Part shown: piece by piece, positions 32,245-44,589 of the stretch
Numbering within the stretch: position 1 is the first letter of the stretch
How the letters are laid out: the number at the start of each line of letters is the position of its first letter
Source of the DNA: Calliopum simillimum
Lineage: Eukaryota > Arthropoda > Insecta > Diptera > Lauxaniidae
Assembly (NCBI GenBank): GCA_951812925.1
Contig: OX638370.1
Span: forward strand, 24,481,964 to 24,545,963
Reading direction: 5' to 3'
Length of the DNA stretch: 64,000 nucleotides
Notes under the pieces: generated by a model
What the model was told of the DNA's origin: nothing
Databases searched by the model: none
Seen by the model: only the letters and a program-made list of their open reading frames with translations
Made by a program: the position numbers and the translations under genes

Positions 32245-32450
32245 TATATAGGGTGTATCGCATAAGGTTACAATCTAGGAGGTGATAGAAGAGGACTAGA
32301 CTAACAAAAAATTGCACCTGAAGGGTGATATAAAATGTACCCCTGATGAGTTATAGGGTTAAAACTGATTTTCTGACTTGTTTTAGAGAAAACATTTTAT
32401 TGGGTCACCCCAGCGTTTCAGAGAAAGCATTTTTTAAAGAACTTTTAGTT
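32245..32450 (+). repeat. partial copy of a second foldback family
   Basis: ATAGGGTGTATCGCATAAGG (32249) through GTTAAAACTGATTTTCTGAC is a direct match to the left arm at 63685-63830. The right arm is missing here. Confidence 0.65.
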
Positions 32451-33158
32451 AATTAAATAAGATTTTTAAGAATGTATTGGGTTTAAAGAGTTTAAAAGGA
32501 TTTCGCAAAGTTGATATTTCATTTTTTTTCCTTTTGCCTAATTTTTGACTTTGGCGGCCATTGTAGTATGAAAAAAGTCTTATTAACATAGCACAACATT
32601 ACTTTTTTTGGAATTTTCGTTAAATTTTCCTTAATTTGATAGCACATTTGTCAAATTGTTAATTGAGGTCAGAAAAAATTATTTTCAAAAACAATCAGCT
32701 TCAAAGCTCCAGTAAAATTTTCTTTGGAAGTTACAAACTTAATTATCATAAGCTTCTACTAAAAACAAAATGAAAAAATTATCTCATTTAGAAAGCACAT
32801 GTGTCGTTAAATATCAAAACTGCCTAAGTCCCTCTCTGATATGTAGGCAAAATAAAATAATTTAAAATGAATTTATTGTACACACTTGACATGGTTTGTC
32901 TCTATGGAAGTTGAGGCAACAAAGAACATTAATCGACAATGACAAAAGCGCTGATAAGTAGGTTTTATCAGTGTGGAAATCTTCATTTATTTTCACAAAA
33001 AAAAAATTAATTCGCATTTTAAAGTAAAATGACAGATGTGAGACTTGACTTCTTATCGAGCAGCTGAAAGTTCTATTTAGCTTTGAGTAGCTGCGTCAGC
33101 TTGATGAAGATTTGTGTTCAAAGTAAATGTTAGGTTATTGTCGCAACACTTCATATAC
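32451..33158. other. intergenic upstream of tRNA-Phe
   Basis: AT-rich and apparently single-copy; no gene was seen apart from the tRNA that follows. Confidence 0.5.
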
Positions 33159-33231
33159 GCCGAAATAGCTCAGTTGGGAGAGCGTTAGACTGAAGATCTA
33201 AATGTCCCCGGTTCAATCCCGGGTTTCGGCA
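33159..33231 (+). tRNA. tRNA-Phe (anticodon GAA)
   Basis: A 73-base cloverleaf ends in discriminator A. The 7-bp acceptor pairs GCCGAAA with TTTCGGC. The anticodon stem TTAGA/TCTAA encloses the loop CTGAAGA, with GAA at 33192-33194. The A-box TAGCTCAGTTGG is at 33166-33177 and the B-box GGTTCAATCCC at 33210-33220. There is no intron. A T-run starts five bases after the gene. All expected conserved bases are present, so it should be functional and decode Phe codons. Confidence 0.96.
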
Positions 33232-33235
33232 ATAA

Positions 33236-33243
33236 TTTTTTTT
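33236..33243 (+). terminator. RNA polymerase III terminator
   Basis: A run of T begins five bases after the tRNA-Phe and is followed by a second, longer T-run. This is the standard Pol III stop. Confidence 0.8.
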
Positions 33244-33458
33244 TCTTTTTTTTTTTAATAAAATATTTAGCTTTTTGGCTAAATTTCATAGACTGATGTA
33301 AGTGTATAGTGGTAACATAAAATTCAAAAAAGAAAAAAATAAACACTCAGTTTGTACATTAAAGCAAGCTAAAAAAGTTATTTTTATGAAATTTCGGTGT
33401 AGCACGTGAAGACCATAAACTAGTCAAAAGTGGTCTTTGATCATAGTGGTGCCACGCA

Positions 33459-34430
33459 CAATAGACCGGTTCGATTTTGTACAAAGCAAAATGAAATCAT
33501 CCGGAAACCGACTGAAAATTTAGAAGGACTCTTAAAAACGATATCTGCATTATTTTTTTTTTTTTTTTTTTTGATTCCGAGAAAAACCAATGAAGCACTT
33601 TTGATTCTACTGAAGGCCTATTTTGGCAAAAAAAAACATGTTTTTTGGTCGTAACTTTGTTTTCATTACAAAATGGATATCCAAAGGGCCTTAGAATTAA
33701 AGACTATGTTCTTACAAAAATTTTGGCGTTTAAAAATTATAAATTTTTTTGTGGGTATGGATAATATTCGCGTCCCAAAATCGTTTCTTTTTACGTTCTT
33801 CAATTGCGTGGCCGGAAAAACGATTTTTTACTCAAAAGCAAGGCATCTAACAAAAAAATGTATATAGCAAAATATACTTAGAATTATTCAAGAAATACGT
33901 GTAAAATTTTCAGAATTTTTTGAGATATTTTAGTTTTTCAAAAATTTATCAAACTGAGAATTTTCAGCTGTTAAGCTTACATTTGTCAGCAAAATGCTAG
34001 GTTTACTCAAAACCAAGGCAACTACAAAAAATTTCTTTTGCCGAACACACTTTTTTCGTTAAATGCCTTGCTTCTGAGTAAAAAATCGTTTTTCCGACCT
34101 CGTTATTGAAAAACGTAAAAAATTGATTTTTGGAACCAAATATTATCTACACCCAAAAAAAAAAAAAATTGTTTTTAAACGCCAACATTTTTATAAGATC
34201 ATAATCTTTATTTCTAAAGCACTCTTGGGTATCCATTTTATAATCAAAAAAAAAAAAAAATTATGACCAAAAAATATGTGTTTTAAACCAAAATAGGTCT
34301 TCAGGAGAATCAAAAGGGCTTGGTTTTCCTCAGAATGAAAAAAAATAAAAAAATTATGCAGATATCGTTTTTAAGAGTCCCTCTAACTTTTAAGTAGGTT
34401 TCAGGTGAATCTAAATTTCGACCCTATCTA
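33459..34430. mobile_element. foldback element, ~400-bp imperfect arms
   Basis: The left arm (33459-33870) and right arm (34040-34430) are inverses over most of their length. Examples are GACTCTTAAAAACGATATCTGC against GCAGATATCGTTTTTAAGAGTC (parts), and TTTTTACTCAAAAGCAAGGC against GCCTTGCTTCTGAGTAAAAA. About 170 bases separate the arms. The single frames inside have no motifs. The outer ends are ACAATAGACCGGTTCG and, inverted, ACAGTAGATAGGGTCG. Confidence 0.7.
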
Positions 34431-34739
34431 CTGTACAAGACTGTTTCCGAAGGTCTCCTGAAGGCTTCATAATAAAAATAGAAACTATCTAGATATGTAT
34501 GTACCTATTCTCTTTTAACTAGGGGAGAATAGGGCCAGTATGAAACGTCTCCATTTGTCACGATCTGCTTAAATAGCGACCTTTTCTAAGTAATTCTCGG
34601 TTACCACGTCCTCTACTGCCTTGTGGATTCCACTCAAGAGCCTGGTGACAGACTTCGCTGTGTGGTTTCCGGTGAGTATGACCAATCTATTTTCACTTGC
34701 GGCGGTAGACCTCTTTTGCTATAGCCTTTAGTATACGCC
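34431..34739. other. spacer before minisatellite
   Basis: No gene was seen. It may be the 5' part of the Helitron-like element that ends at 35766. Confidence 0.4.
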
Positions 34740-35766
34740 TTGAGCATTTGTTGACAAATACTTGGGTATACTAAAGGGTAAACATCTATGGCGTAATATC
34801 AAGAAGCCATAAATGATAGATTTCTGGGACAGCCGAAGCCTTCATAGTCAAACGAAGAATACCTAGGTATAGTAAAGGAAAACTATCCATGGCGGAGTAC
34901 TAACAACCTTTAACTGAATATTTCCTGGGACACACTAAAATTTCCAAAGATCCCCTGAAGGATAAATAGTCAAAACGAAGAATATCTAGGCATACAAAAG
35001 GGAAAATATTTATAACGGACTATCACGAAGCCTTAATTGATATTTTTCTGGAACACCCGAAAGTTACCCGAAGGCTTAATATGTAGTAAAAACGATGAAT
35101 ATCTAAGTAAACTAGAGGAAAACCTTCCATTGCGGAGTGCTTACAACCTTTAACTGAACATTTCCTGAGACACCCAAAATTTTCCGAAGAGCCCCAAAGG
35201 CTTCATACTCAAAATGAAGAATATCTAGACATACAAAAGTTAAAACATCTATGACGTACTATTGTCAAGCCTTAATTAAATGTTTTCTGGGACTCCCGAA
35301 GATTTCCGAAAATTACTCGAAGGATTCATATTCAAAACAAAGATAACCAAGTTGTTCTGGAGGGAAAATATCTATGGCAGAATATCAACAAGCTTTAATT
35401 GATAGTTTTCTTGGACACCCGAAGGTCACTTGATGGAATCATAGTCAAAACGAAGAATATCTACTTAGGGAAAATATGTATGGCAGACTAACAGCAAGCT
35501 GAAACTGATAATTTTCTGGGATACCCAAGGGCTGCCAAAAGTCATCCGAATGCTTTATATTCAAATAGAAGTCTATATACAATAGATATACTAGAGGCAT
35601 AACTTCTATGGCAGACTATCGATAACCCATAATTGATTATTTCCTGAGGCACCCGAAGATATTTTGACAAATTTTATTGCAATTTCACTCGTTTCTTTGG
35701 ATAAGTTGTAATAAATGAAAAAACAAAAACAACCATACGCCTAGCGAGGCGAGCAGGGAGAGCTAG
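34740..35766 (+). mobile_element. Helitron-like 3' end with ~120-bp minisatellite
   Basis: About eight diverged units of 110-128 bases share GAAGAATATCTAGG, CTATGGCGGAGTA, CAACCTTTAACTGA and TTTCCTGGGACACCCGAAG. They run to about 35665. The stretch then ends with a 5-bp hairpin, CGCCT-AGCG-AGGCG (35738-35751), and CTAG at 35763-35766 after 11 bases, followed by T. A hairpin 10-12 bases before CTAG and insertion next to T is the known Helitron 3' terminus. The 5' end is not identified, and no Rep/helicase is present. Confidence 0.6.
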
Positions 35767-37280
35767 TATATTCTCTGTATAAATACGCAAGACAAAAATT
35801 TGTCCTACCTTTTTTAGCATGTCAGAAATAGAGCACGGCTTTGAATTATACACCATTAGAAAGGTATTTAAGTGTTAATGTGCACAAAGTTAAAATTATT
35901 TTAATATTTTGCCATTAAGTGAGGTAAAATTAAATTTTTCAATATTAACAACGATAAAATACGCGGTCACACAGAGCTGAAAAGACGATACAGCACAAAG
36001 AGAAGGACAAAAGCTGACTGACACTGACTCTTTGTATATCCCTTTTGTACCAAATATGAAAAAGTACTAAAACTGTTCAAAAAGTACCAAAAGTATTTAA
36101 TACATTTGTGGTCGAGTTTTGACCATTGGGCGTTTCTAGTATCTATAAAAGCTATTTTAATGAGATTGGTGGGTAGGTGCCAAAAGTGAATGCAATACAC
36201 TGGACGAAAAGTGAGCGTAATCAGATAAATGCCATGTCTACATTTCAAATATAAGTTTCACTTCGTTCACGTGTACTGAATCTATGAATCTAAGAAGATA
36301 ATTCGACTTTATTGCGCTTAAATCAGTTCCGAGGGCATAAAAGAAACATTTTTAATGAGACCAGCATAACTTTTGAATACTAAAGATTAAGCTTCTTTAA
36401 GGTCAGCTTGGCAACATAAAGGAATAATTTAGGTTCAAATATCAAACAGAAAATAAATGAATATTGCCAAGAAATTCTTACCAAAATTCAATTCACTTCC
36501 ATTGCAACACAACATGTAACTGATCCTTGAACCTTCGCGCACAATTAAATGTCATGATAATAACAAGTGACATTATTTCTTTAGCAAAGTTTTCACTCAA
36601 ATCCTTGCAACATTAATGGCTGATCCATGCGCTCATGCTGCTGGATATGCGCTGGTCATCATTAGTCGTCAGCACTAATCCAGTGTGTCCATCTGAAAGC
36701 TGCTGTTGCAGCTTGAATTTAATCGAAATGAGATTTCGTGTGTCACTTGCTAAACAAAAAATAAAATTTGTCATTCAAACACGTAAATAAAAGTTGGAAA
36801 ATGTTGCTCTTTCGCTTTATTTCCCCGTATCTACTTAACTTGTCGCATGTGTTAGCCAACAACACGAAATAGTTGACGCAACAAAATGTAACTTTGGCCA
36901 GCAGCGTAAAGCTTAAGATTTAAACAACATAGCGCTACATAAGTGAAGCATAGTTTTTGGCGCATTGCAGCAGCCAGCAGCAGTAACATAGCAAATGCTG
37001 CGTTATGTCGTACGTGACGGGATATATTTGTTTGAGATTTTTATACAAGTGCTTTGGAGGATATCAAGCTTAAATGGCATGGTTTTTAAATGAACTAAGG
37101 AGAGCATTTTTTTTGGGGGGGGGATAAGTTAAATTTATAGTAAAAAGAAAATAAGAATTTTTTTATTTTCAAACCAAAAAAACATGTTGATCATGAATAT
37201 TTTAAGCTTTATGCAGCAGAGACTAAAAAATGATAGTTTTTTTTCTTACTTTTAATTCTCTTAAGTATTGATTTTCAACT
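35767..37280. other. intergenic, no gene supported
   Basis: It looks mostly single-copy. A G9 run lies near 37115. Short frames at 35967-36248 and nearby lack recognisable motifs. Confidence 0.5.
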
Positions 37281-37927
37281 TTTTGTACCCTACACCCAGG
37301 GTATATTCACTTTGTCCTTCCGTTTGTAATGCAGAGAAGGAGGCGCGGCAGATATAGAAAAGTACATATATTCTTGATCAGCGTTACCTCCTGAGTCGAT
37401 ATAGCCATGTCCGTCTGTCTGGCTGGCTGGCTCGCTGTGTGTGGAAATACATTTTTTGGGAAAACTTAGCAAGATAATTCAATGAAATTTGGTGCACAGC
37501 CTCCGTCGTCAAAGTTAGCTCGGGGGATTGAAAATGAGCGAAATCGGTCAACGGACACGCCTACCGCCCATACAAAAAATATATTCAAAATGCAATTTTT
37601 GGAGTATTTTTCACGATAGTACAACCAAAATACACATAAATACTACGAATTGTAAGCGCAAGCTCTGAGCAAAAACTGTGCAAATTCGGACAAAAGGGCG
37701 TAGCACCTCTCATATAAGCAAAAGCTTCAAAACGCTATGCTGAAAGCGTTTTTTGAGATAATCCAACCAAATTTCACTCAAATACTAACTATAAATTCAA
37801 ACTCTGAGAAAAAACTGGGTGAATTCGGACAAGAGGGCGTGGCATCTCCCATATAAGCAAAATTTTCAAAATACTGCAGAGTAGGGTATTTAATGTTTGG
37901 CCAGGCCGAAAGTAACACCCTTACTAG
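37281..37927 (+). mobile_element. DINE-1/mini-me-like element, copy C, complete
   Basis: It starts at TTTTGTACCCTACACCCAGG, an inverted hexamer pair TACCCT/AGGGTA. It runs through the core with CCTGAGTCGATATAGCCATG and a GTCY/CTGG microsatellite at about 37408-37436. Two ~141-bp units follow, containing GGCGTGGCATCTCCCATATA-type phrases. It ends with the palindrome GGCCAGGCC (37899-37907) and CTAG at 37924-37927. It is the same family as the copies at 3413 and 13466. With only two units and both ends it is the cleanest copy in the window. Confidence 0.65.
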
Positions 37928-38075
37928 TTTGATATTAAATTCCGGTTTTTTTCCAAAAAAATTTTAAATTTATTCCAAAAAAGTATGAAATTTATTCCAA
38001 AATAGTATAAAATTAATATTTTTTTTTTGGCATTGTTCTATATACTATAAATACTTTTTGATTTTATTAAAACAC
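37928..38075 (-). repeat. single unit of the 129-bp repeat family
   Basis: TTTATTCCAAAAAAGTATGA, GGCATTGTTCTATATACTAT and AATACTTTTTGATTTTA are the inverse of the units at 8253-8755. Confidence 0.7.
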
Positions 38076-40119
38076 TTTTAGACACATGAAACATAACATT
38101 TTCATAAGTTGCTTTAATGATAAAGTTATCAATTTTGGCTTTGTAAAAAATAAAACTTCACCTTTTAGCTCACCTCATAATACATATTTTCAACTTACAT
38201 CATAAAATGTTAAACATATTGCTTGTGGTGTAACCCTTAAAAGCCTTCGTATACCAAAAACATCATGCCACATGTGTCCTTTTTATTGACTGCGTCTGCT
38301 GATGCTGCTGCTGCTACTGCTACGTATAATGTCCCATATGAGAAAATGCGTTTTGCAATTAATTTCTATTGAATTTTACTCTACGCTCACATCTGCACGC
38401 ATTGCATCGCAACACACACCAATGAATAAACCTCTACACATACAGTTGCACCATTATCATAAAGACAAAATGCCAGGGCTAATTACAATAAATTTGTCTA
38501 ATTATGGCCAACTTTGCGGTACATAAAAACTTAAAGGAAATGTAAAAAGTTTTCAAAAGTGACATGCGGTAAAGGCGTCAACTTCACTCCCAAAGAATTT
38601 TGTGTGTAGGTATGTGTGTTGAAGATGAAGATATTGTTCATGTATGAATAAATATTATTTGGTAATATGTGGTTTGGCTAAAAGCAACATCAGACATTGG
38701 TTAATTTTGTATGAGGATAGATCGTATACTTGTTTGGCAATGTGACTGGAGTGGAATTGAAAAAAAAAAAAAAACAGTACTGAGGTGATTTTGAAATGTC
38801 GTCGTGTCAATTTCAAACTATCAAATCTCATTTTTGCTCCCTTGCAGTTGGGCAAAACAACACAATAAAAAATGAGAATTAGCGTCCAGATTATCTTTAA
38901 AATCGAGTTTTTTATTTTGCCGCGCATCAGCCATATCAAGTTCCTGTGGGCAATATGGAAGTCTCCACTCTGAAAGTTTTGTGGCTGCCAAAGCACACTT
39001 TGATGAACATTTTGAGACCAGGTGAGACTAAAAATTTCGGGGCCCACGATATGAAGAGTAGAAAAACAAATGAGGATGAAAAAAAAAAAAAAAACATATT
39101 GCGCATACGAAAAAATTTTTTAATTCGTGACGAAAATATTTCTCCCTAATCATAATGAACATAATGAAAAAAAAGCGGGAAAATCAGTCTACATAATTAT
39201 TTGTTTAGTGGACATATCGGGTTTAGCGCGACCGATTGCCGTAAAAAATTAAACGGGTCATCGAAAGCACTTGAAGAACACATTTCCGGGGTAAAAATCG
39301 ATTTTTATTTTTCGTCGAAAAATTTCGCATGGACTGCCCCATGTTTATAACCTCAACAGATCAGTTTTAGTTAATTCTTGTCAGAGGACACACTCGAACT
39401 CTAGACTCCGTGCTTCTAATGAAAGAAAACCATGTGCTTAGCTATATGAGCCAACGTCAAAGGTGAGTAATATGATCTTTACATAGAACGGTCTTGTATG
39501 GTGTATAACAATTTTTTGTTTTCTCCAATAAATTGAAGCACAAACTATCCAATTCAAAGAAGATTGGATAGTTTATAATGGATTTTTGTTGCAGAAGATT
39601 TGACAGGTAAGCTGAAAACAAGAAATTACTTTACAGAATGCTTAGATTGACTCCGAAAATAAGTTCTAGAAATTATTAGAGTCGAACTAGATCACTCAAA
39701 TATCGGCACATTTTTGAAAAAAAAAACAAAAACCTATCCCGATTTCGTTGCAGGTCTACTTCTAACAATAATTTAACTGCACCAATCAATAGGAAAAGAG
39801 TGAAGTAAAATTTTGCAAACTATCAAGGGTGCCCCGGCCTCACTCAAGAATTTTGGTCCCATTTTGAAAGGTAAATGAAAATTTTTTGAATTATTAGTGG
39901 TCTCCCCGACCCGTCCTAAGAGCCTTGGGGAAATTTTGTAAAAAAAAATTTATTGCACTAGCCGTTAGTGAAACACCGAACAAATATTTTGCAAACTAGC
40001 AGGTGTCCTCGATACTAACAAACCAACCAAAAAGTGATGTGCGTATCGTTTGTATGTAATTTAATTACCTTTAATCTAAGTATACTTTTTATATAAAATT
40101 GCTTATATGGAAACCCTAT
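38076..40119. other. intergenic, no gene supported
   Basis: Contains a GCTGCTGCTGCTACTGC microsatellite near 38302 and a tRNA-like remnant near 39381-39456. The overlapping frames at 38655-39149 carry no recognisable domain. Confidence 0.5.
39381..39456 (-). other. tRNA-like remnant
   Basis: On the minus strand, CATATAGCTAAGCAC (39448-39434) resembles an A-box, and AGAGTTCGAGTGTG (39403-39390) a B-box, at tRNA-like spacing. No proper acceptor stem is seen. It is a decayed tRNA or a SINE head. Confidence 0.3.
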
Positions 40120-41521
40120 GTAACGATTTGGTGCAAAATATACCGAACCGATTTTAATAACTTTTTTTTTTGAAACTTTCTACGTGTAATAAGGAACTGG
40201 ATTGTAACATTTTTTTCAATATTTTTCAATTCTTTTTGACTTTTTTCGATATTTTGGATGTTTTTCGAAACACTTGGACTTTGACCGATTTCTTCGATGT
40301 ACATATTTCACTATTTTTCGAAACTTTTGATTTTGTTTCGATATATTGGTTGTTTTGTTTTTAGACTTTTACCGATTTCTTCAATGTGTTTTAATATTTT
40401 TCAAACCTTTTGGGCTTTTACCGATATATAGGATGTTTTTTGACATTTTTGGACTTTAACCGATATTTTGGATGATTTTCCACAAACTTGGACTTTACCG
40501 ATTTCTTCGTTGTGTTTCAATATTTTCCGAACCTTTTGGACACTTTAAGATAAATTGAATATTTTTCGATACATGTATTTGGACTTTCACCGATTTCTTC
40601 AATGTTTTCCAATAATTTTGGACTTTTACCGATATATAGGATGTTTTTCGACATTTTTGGACTCTTACCGATATTTTGTACGTTTTTCGAAAAAAATTTT
40701 TTTATTCCACTATTTTTCGAAACTTTTGAACTTCTTTCGGTATATGCAGTGGATGTTTTTTGATACATGTATTTGAACTGTTACCGATATATTAGATGTT
40801 TTTTTGATAAACTTGGACCTTATCCGATTTCTTCGATGTAGTTCAATGTTTTTCGAAACTTTTGGACCTTTTTCGATATATTGGATCTTTTTCGCTTTAT
40901 TTAGACTTTTACTGATTTTTTTATATGTAGTATTTAATGATTTGAATCGTTCGCATAGAAGAACTTAGTCTTTAACATGGCACTTATCATTATAATAACA
41001 ATCAAGTATTATTATTATTATTTGTTCGACGTTTTCCAATACTTTTGGACTTTTACCGATTTTAGGATGTTTTTCGACATTTTTGGACCTTTACCGATAT
41101 TTTAGATGTTTTTCAATATTTTTGGAAACTTGGACTTTTACCGATATTTTGGATGTTTTTCATTATATTTGGACTATTACCTATACTTTAGATGTTCTCC
41201 TATACTTTTAGACTTTTGCCGATGTTTTAGATGTTTTTCGATACATTTGGGCTTTTACCGATTTCTTCGGTGTATTTCGATACTTTTGGACATTTACCGA
41301 TATTTTGGAAGTTTTTCCATAAACTTGCATTCTTACCGATTTCTTCAATGTATTTTTTAATATTTTGCGATTCTTTTGGAATTTTACCGATGAACTAAAT
41401 ATATTGGATTATCTGTTTGTGGCACAATGTTTTAAAAAATAAAAAAAAGTTTTCGTTTTTAGCTTTTTTGTGCAATCTGGCTTTTTATTAAAACCCGTGC
41501 AACGCCGGGTAAAACTGCTAG
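40120..41521 (+). mobile_element. Helitron-like 3' end with ~40-bp minisatellite
   Basis: From about 40150 to 41400 a unit of 38-40 bases, approximately TTTTACCGATATTTTGGATG plus TTTTTCGATACTTTTGGAC, repeats about thirty times with many changes. It is followed by the hairpin ACCCG-TGCAACGC-CGGGT (41493-41510) and CTAG at 41518-41521, then T. The terminus CCCGTGCAACGCCGGG...CTAGT is typical of insect Helitrons (family knowledge from memory). The array is therefore probably the interior of a Helitron-related element. Several small frames on both strands come from the repeat. Confidence 0.65.
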
Positions 41522-41810
41522 TTTGACATATAGTTCGTTTATATATAAATATTGGAGCTTGAGATATTTGTAATTAAGTGAAACCATCTTTTTTTTTTTA
41601 TTTTTGGTCCAAAAACCGAAAATGACCGATATTTCGAAAACGACGTGAAAGAAAAAAAAATAATGTGAATTTCGGAATCAGCAGCCTATTTTACATATTG
41701 TAATTTAAGTTATTTTTTGTGCTTGATATAAGTATTTCTTAGAACACATTTTTATAAAATATGACAAAGTTATGAATTTATTTTACATTATTTACCTAAA
41801 AACTTGCAGT
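41522..41810. other. spacer between two Helitron-like elements
   Basis: AT-rich, no gene seen. Confidence 0.4.
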
Positions 41811-43022
41811 TTTTCTCTCATCATATATCTCTCACAATACTTTTTTCTCAATTGACACTTTTCCCATGCCTTTTTTATATAATTTTCGCTAACTATTGAA
41901 GAGATATGATACTTTTTTTCTATCATGACACTTTTCTCTTTCATGAAATATTTTTTTGATTACTTTGATCAAATTAATACATTGTTCCTGTCATCACATA
42001 TTTTTACTACATTTTAGCTAATTATGAACATTTTTCTCCCATAAAACCATTACCATTATTTTGGTCAAATATAAGCCATTTTGTCTGTTGATACCTTTCT
42101 CTCATGACACTTTTCTTTCCATTACACACCTTTGACCAAATACATAAATTTTTTATCTCATGACACTATTTTACTATATTTTAACTGAATGCAAACATTT
42201 TTTGACAGTGATATCTTTTTCTCTCATGATACTTTTCTCTCTCAAGACACATTTTTTAACATTATTTTAGTCTATTATTAATTTGCCTGATGATACTTTT
42301 TCTCTCATAACAGTGTTTTCTTTCATGAGAAATTTTTCTACACTTGAAACTTTTCCCTCCTGTGACATATTTTTTATATTACTCTGACCAAACACATTCA
42401 TTATTTTCGACATACTATTTTTACTATACTTTAGAATAATATGAAAATTTTTCTACAATGATACCTTTTTCTCTCATAACACTTTTCTCTCTCACTGTAG
42501 TCCTATATGAACTCTTTCATTGATGTTACAACTTTCTCTCAGTACACTTTTCTCTCTCATTACCGAATACATACAGTAATTCTACCACACTATTTTTACT
42601 ATATTTTAGCCAAATATGAAAATTTTTCTACGATGATACATTTTTCTTTCATGACACTTTTCTCTGATGTTACGTTTTCTCTCTCATGACATATTTTTCT
42701 AAATTATTTTAAGCAAATATGTTGATACAACTTTCCTTGCATGATACTTTCTCAGCCAAATATGTAGACATATTTTTCCTTTTATGACGGTTTTACCACT
42801 CAAGACACTTTTTTCTCCTATGAGAAATTTTTTACATTAATTTGACCTAATATATAAATTTTTTCCGTCATGACATTTACCATAATTTAGCCAAATATGT
42901 ATATTTACATTTATTCCATATGAATCTTATTCTCTCATGGCACTTTTCTGACTCCTGACATATATTATTTTAAATGAGTTTTTGTCGGAAAAACGAAACC
43001 AATGCAAGCCTGGACAACCTAG
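41811..43022 (+). mobile_element. Helitron-like 3' end with TCTCATGACA minisatellite
   Basis: The array of 'TTTTTCTCTCATGACACTTTTC' type, alternating with TTTTACTATATTTTAGCCAAATATG, fills 41811-42960. It ends with CCAATGCAAGCCTGGACAAC and CTAG at 43019-43022. That terminus aligns with the one at 41493-41521 but its hairpin has decayed. The same minisatellite occurs on the opposite strand at 44590-45640, 47290-49150 and 51930-53345. Confidence 0.55.
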
Positions 43023-44589
43023 TATGTTTATTGTTGGTGTTTGCAATTTTTGGTCAGACAATAGTCTGCGAGTCGTTTCGGGGCGTGGACCCAATTGCAG
43101 TGGAAACGCTATAGATCATACATCTCGACGGTTCGAGCGAATTTTTCTTGTTATTATATATAAATTTTTTTATGTACGTATTGTTTTTATATTGACGCTA
43201 CATTCGTTATTTTGGCAGTGTTTATTCACCTACTGGTCTCAGATTGGGGTTTTTTTCCTATTTTTTAATATATTAAATTGCAACTAAACCACCTGGAGGT
43301 CGCAATTTTTACCGAAATCTGAAAATTCTTGATAGAGAATATTCATAATACATTGGCGTAGAAAGTCGATTAGATGCTCGGAAAATCATTTTCAAATTTA
43401 AACCAGCAGCTTCTTTGTATGCATAAACACCTACATAACATACAAGTGTTTTTATATGCTTTTTCCACAAAACATACAGACGTTCATATTCTAGGAAATA
43501 AAAATTGCATAACATGCTTAGGCAACTTCAAATTAAATCACGTACTTGGGGCGGTGTCACTCAAATTGTGATGAGATTTGTTTGCTCATGTGTTGTCGTT
43601 CTTTGAGGAATTCCTTACGTTGTTTAGGAGAAGTTGGCAAATATTTTCATCTCTCCTATGTATTAGAGGGTGTGGCTTACAAAAGAACGAAATGTTAACT
43701 TTTTGTCTTATTACAAAACAATATTTTAAATAATTTGAAAAAAACGTTAAATTGTTTAATTATTAATAAAAAAAAGCCTACTTTTTGCGGGCAAATTAAA
43801 ACTTTACAACACTAAAATTGTGCGCTCAAATGTAAAATCCATGATGCTCATGAAAAAACCACACATGAACACTTTTTGTTGCGCAAAATGCGGACCAGTG
43901 TTACAACTCCTTTTTTTTTTGGTATGTTTTCGAATGAGCTTTATAACCCGTTGCAATTTTCCACCACAAACTAATTGCTGGAAAATTAAGTTTTGAACTT
44001 AATATGTAGAAAATCGGCTTATATTGGAATTTGATATGGTAACAGCGACGGCAGCTGATGATGCTGATTGGTAACAAACAAAAAAAAAAAACCAAAAACC
44101 TAATGAAAAATATTGCCAACATAAGCAATTTTTTTAACATGCAACCAAAAAAAGGGGTGTTCGTCTTCAAACGCTGGAAAGGGATAACGAAAACTTGCTG
44201 TCATGCCATAAAGGGCTGGCAACATTTGGCAAAGCAAAAATTTACTTTAAGTCATAGATTTTGAATGGATTCTTCTTCGCTATTGTAAAATTGCAGCTTA
44301 AGGCAATTTGGTGTGATACAACTTATTGCTACTGCTGCTGTTGCTTCTCTTAGTGCTGTTGTTGCTCTCGAAAGATTTACGATTCTCAACGTGCAGATGA
44401 AAACAATAAAATTGCGCTTTTGTTGCCAACAAAAGAGTTGAAAGCCAAATTTAAATCAACAACAACAGCATTATTATAAAAAAAAAAAATCACTCAAGTT
44501 ATGGCCAAATGCAAATATGAGTGCTTTATTGGTACTGCTGCACTGAAATTTTTATTGATTTTAATTGTCGAATGGATGAAAATTTTAAG
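43023..44589. other. intergenic, no gene supported
   Basis: Includes CTG/GTT-rich pieces near 44330-44365. Frames at 42982-43287, 43309-43571 and 43901-44264 have no recognisable motif. Confidence 0.5.

Noticed and set aside
38655..39149. 130-codon minus-strand and 67-codon plus-strand frames
   Set aside because: They overlap, contain Phe/Lys homopolymers from A/T runs and have no recognisable motif.
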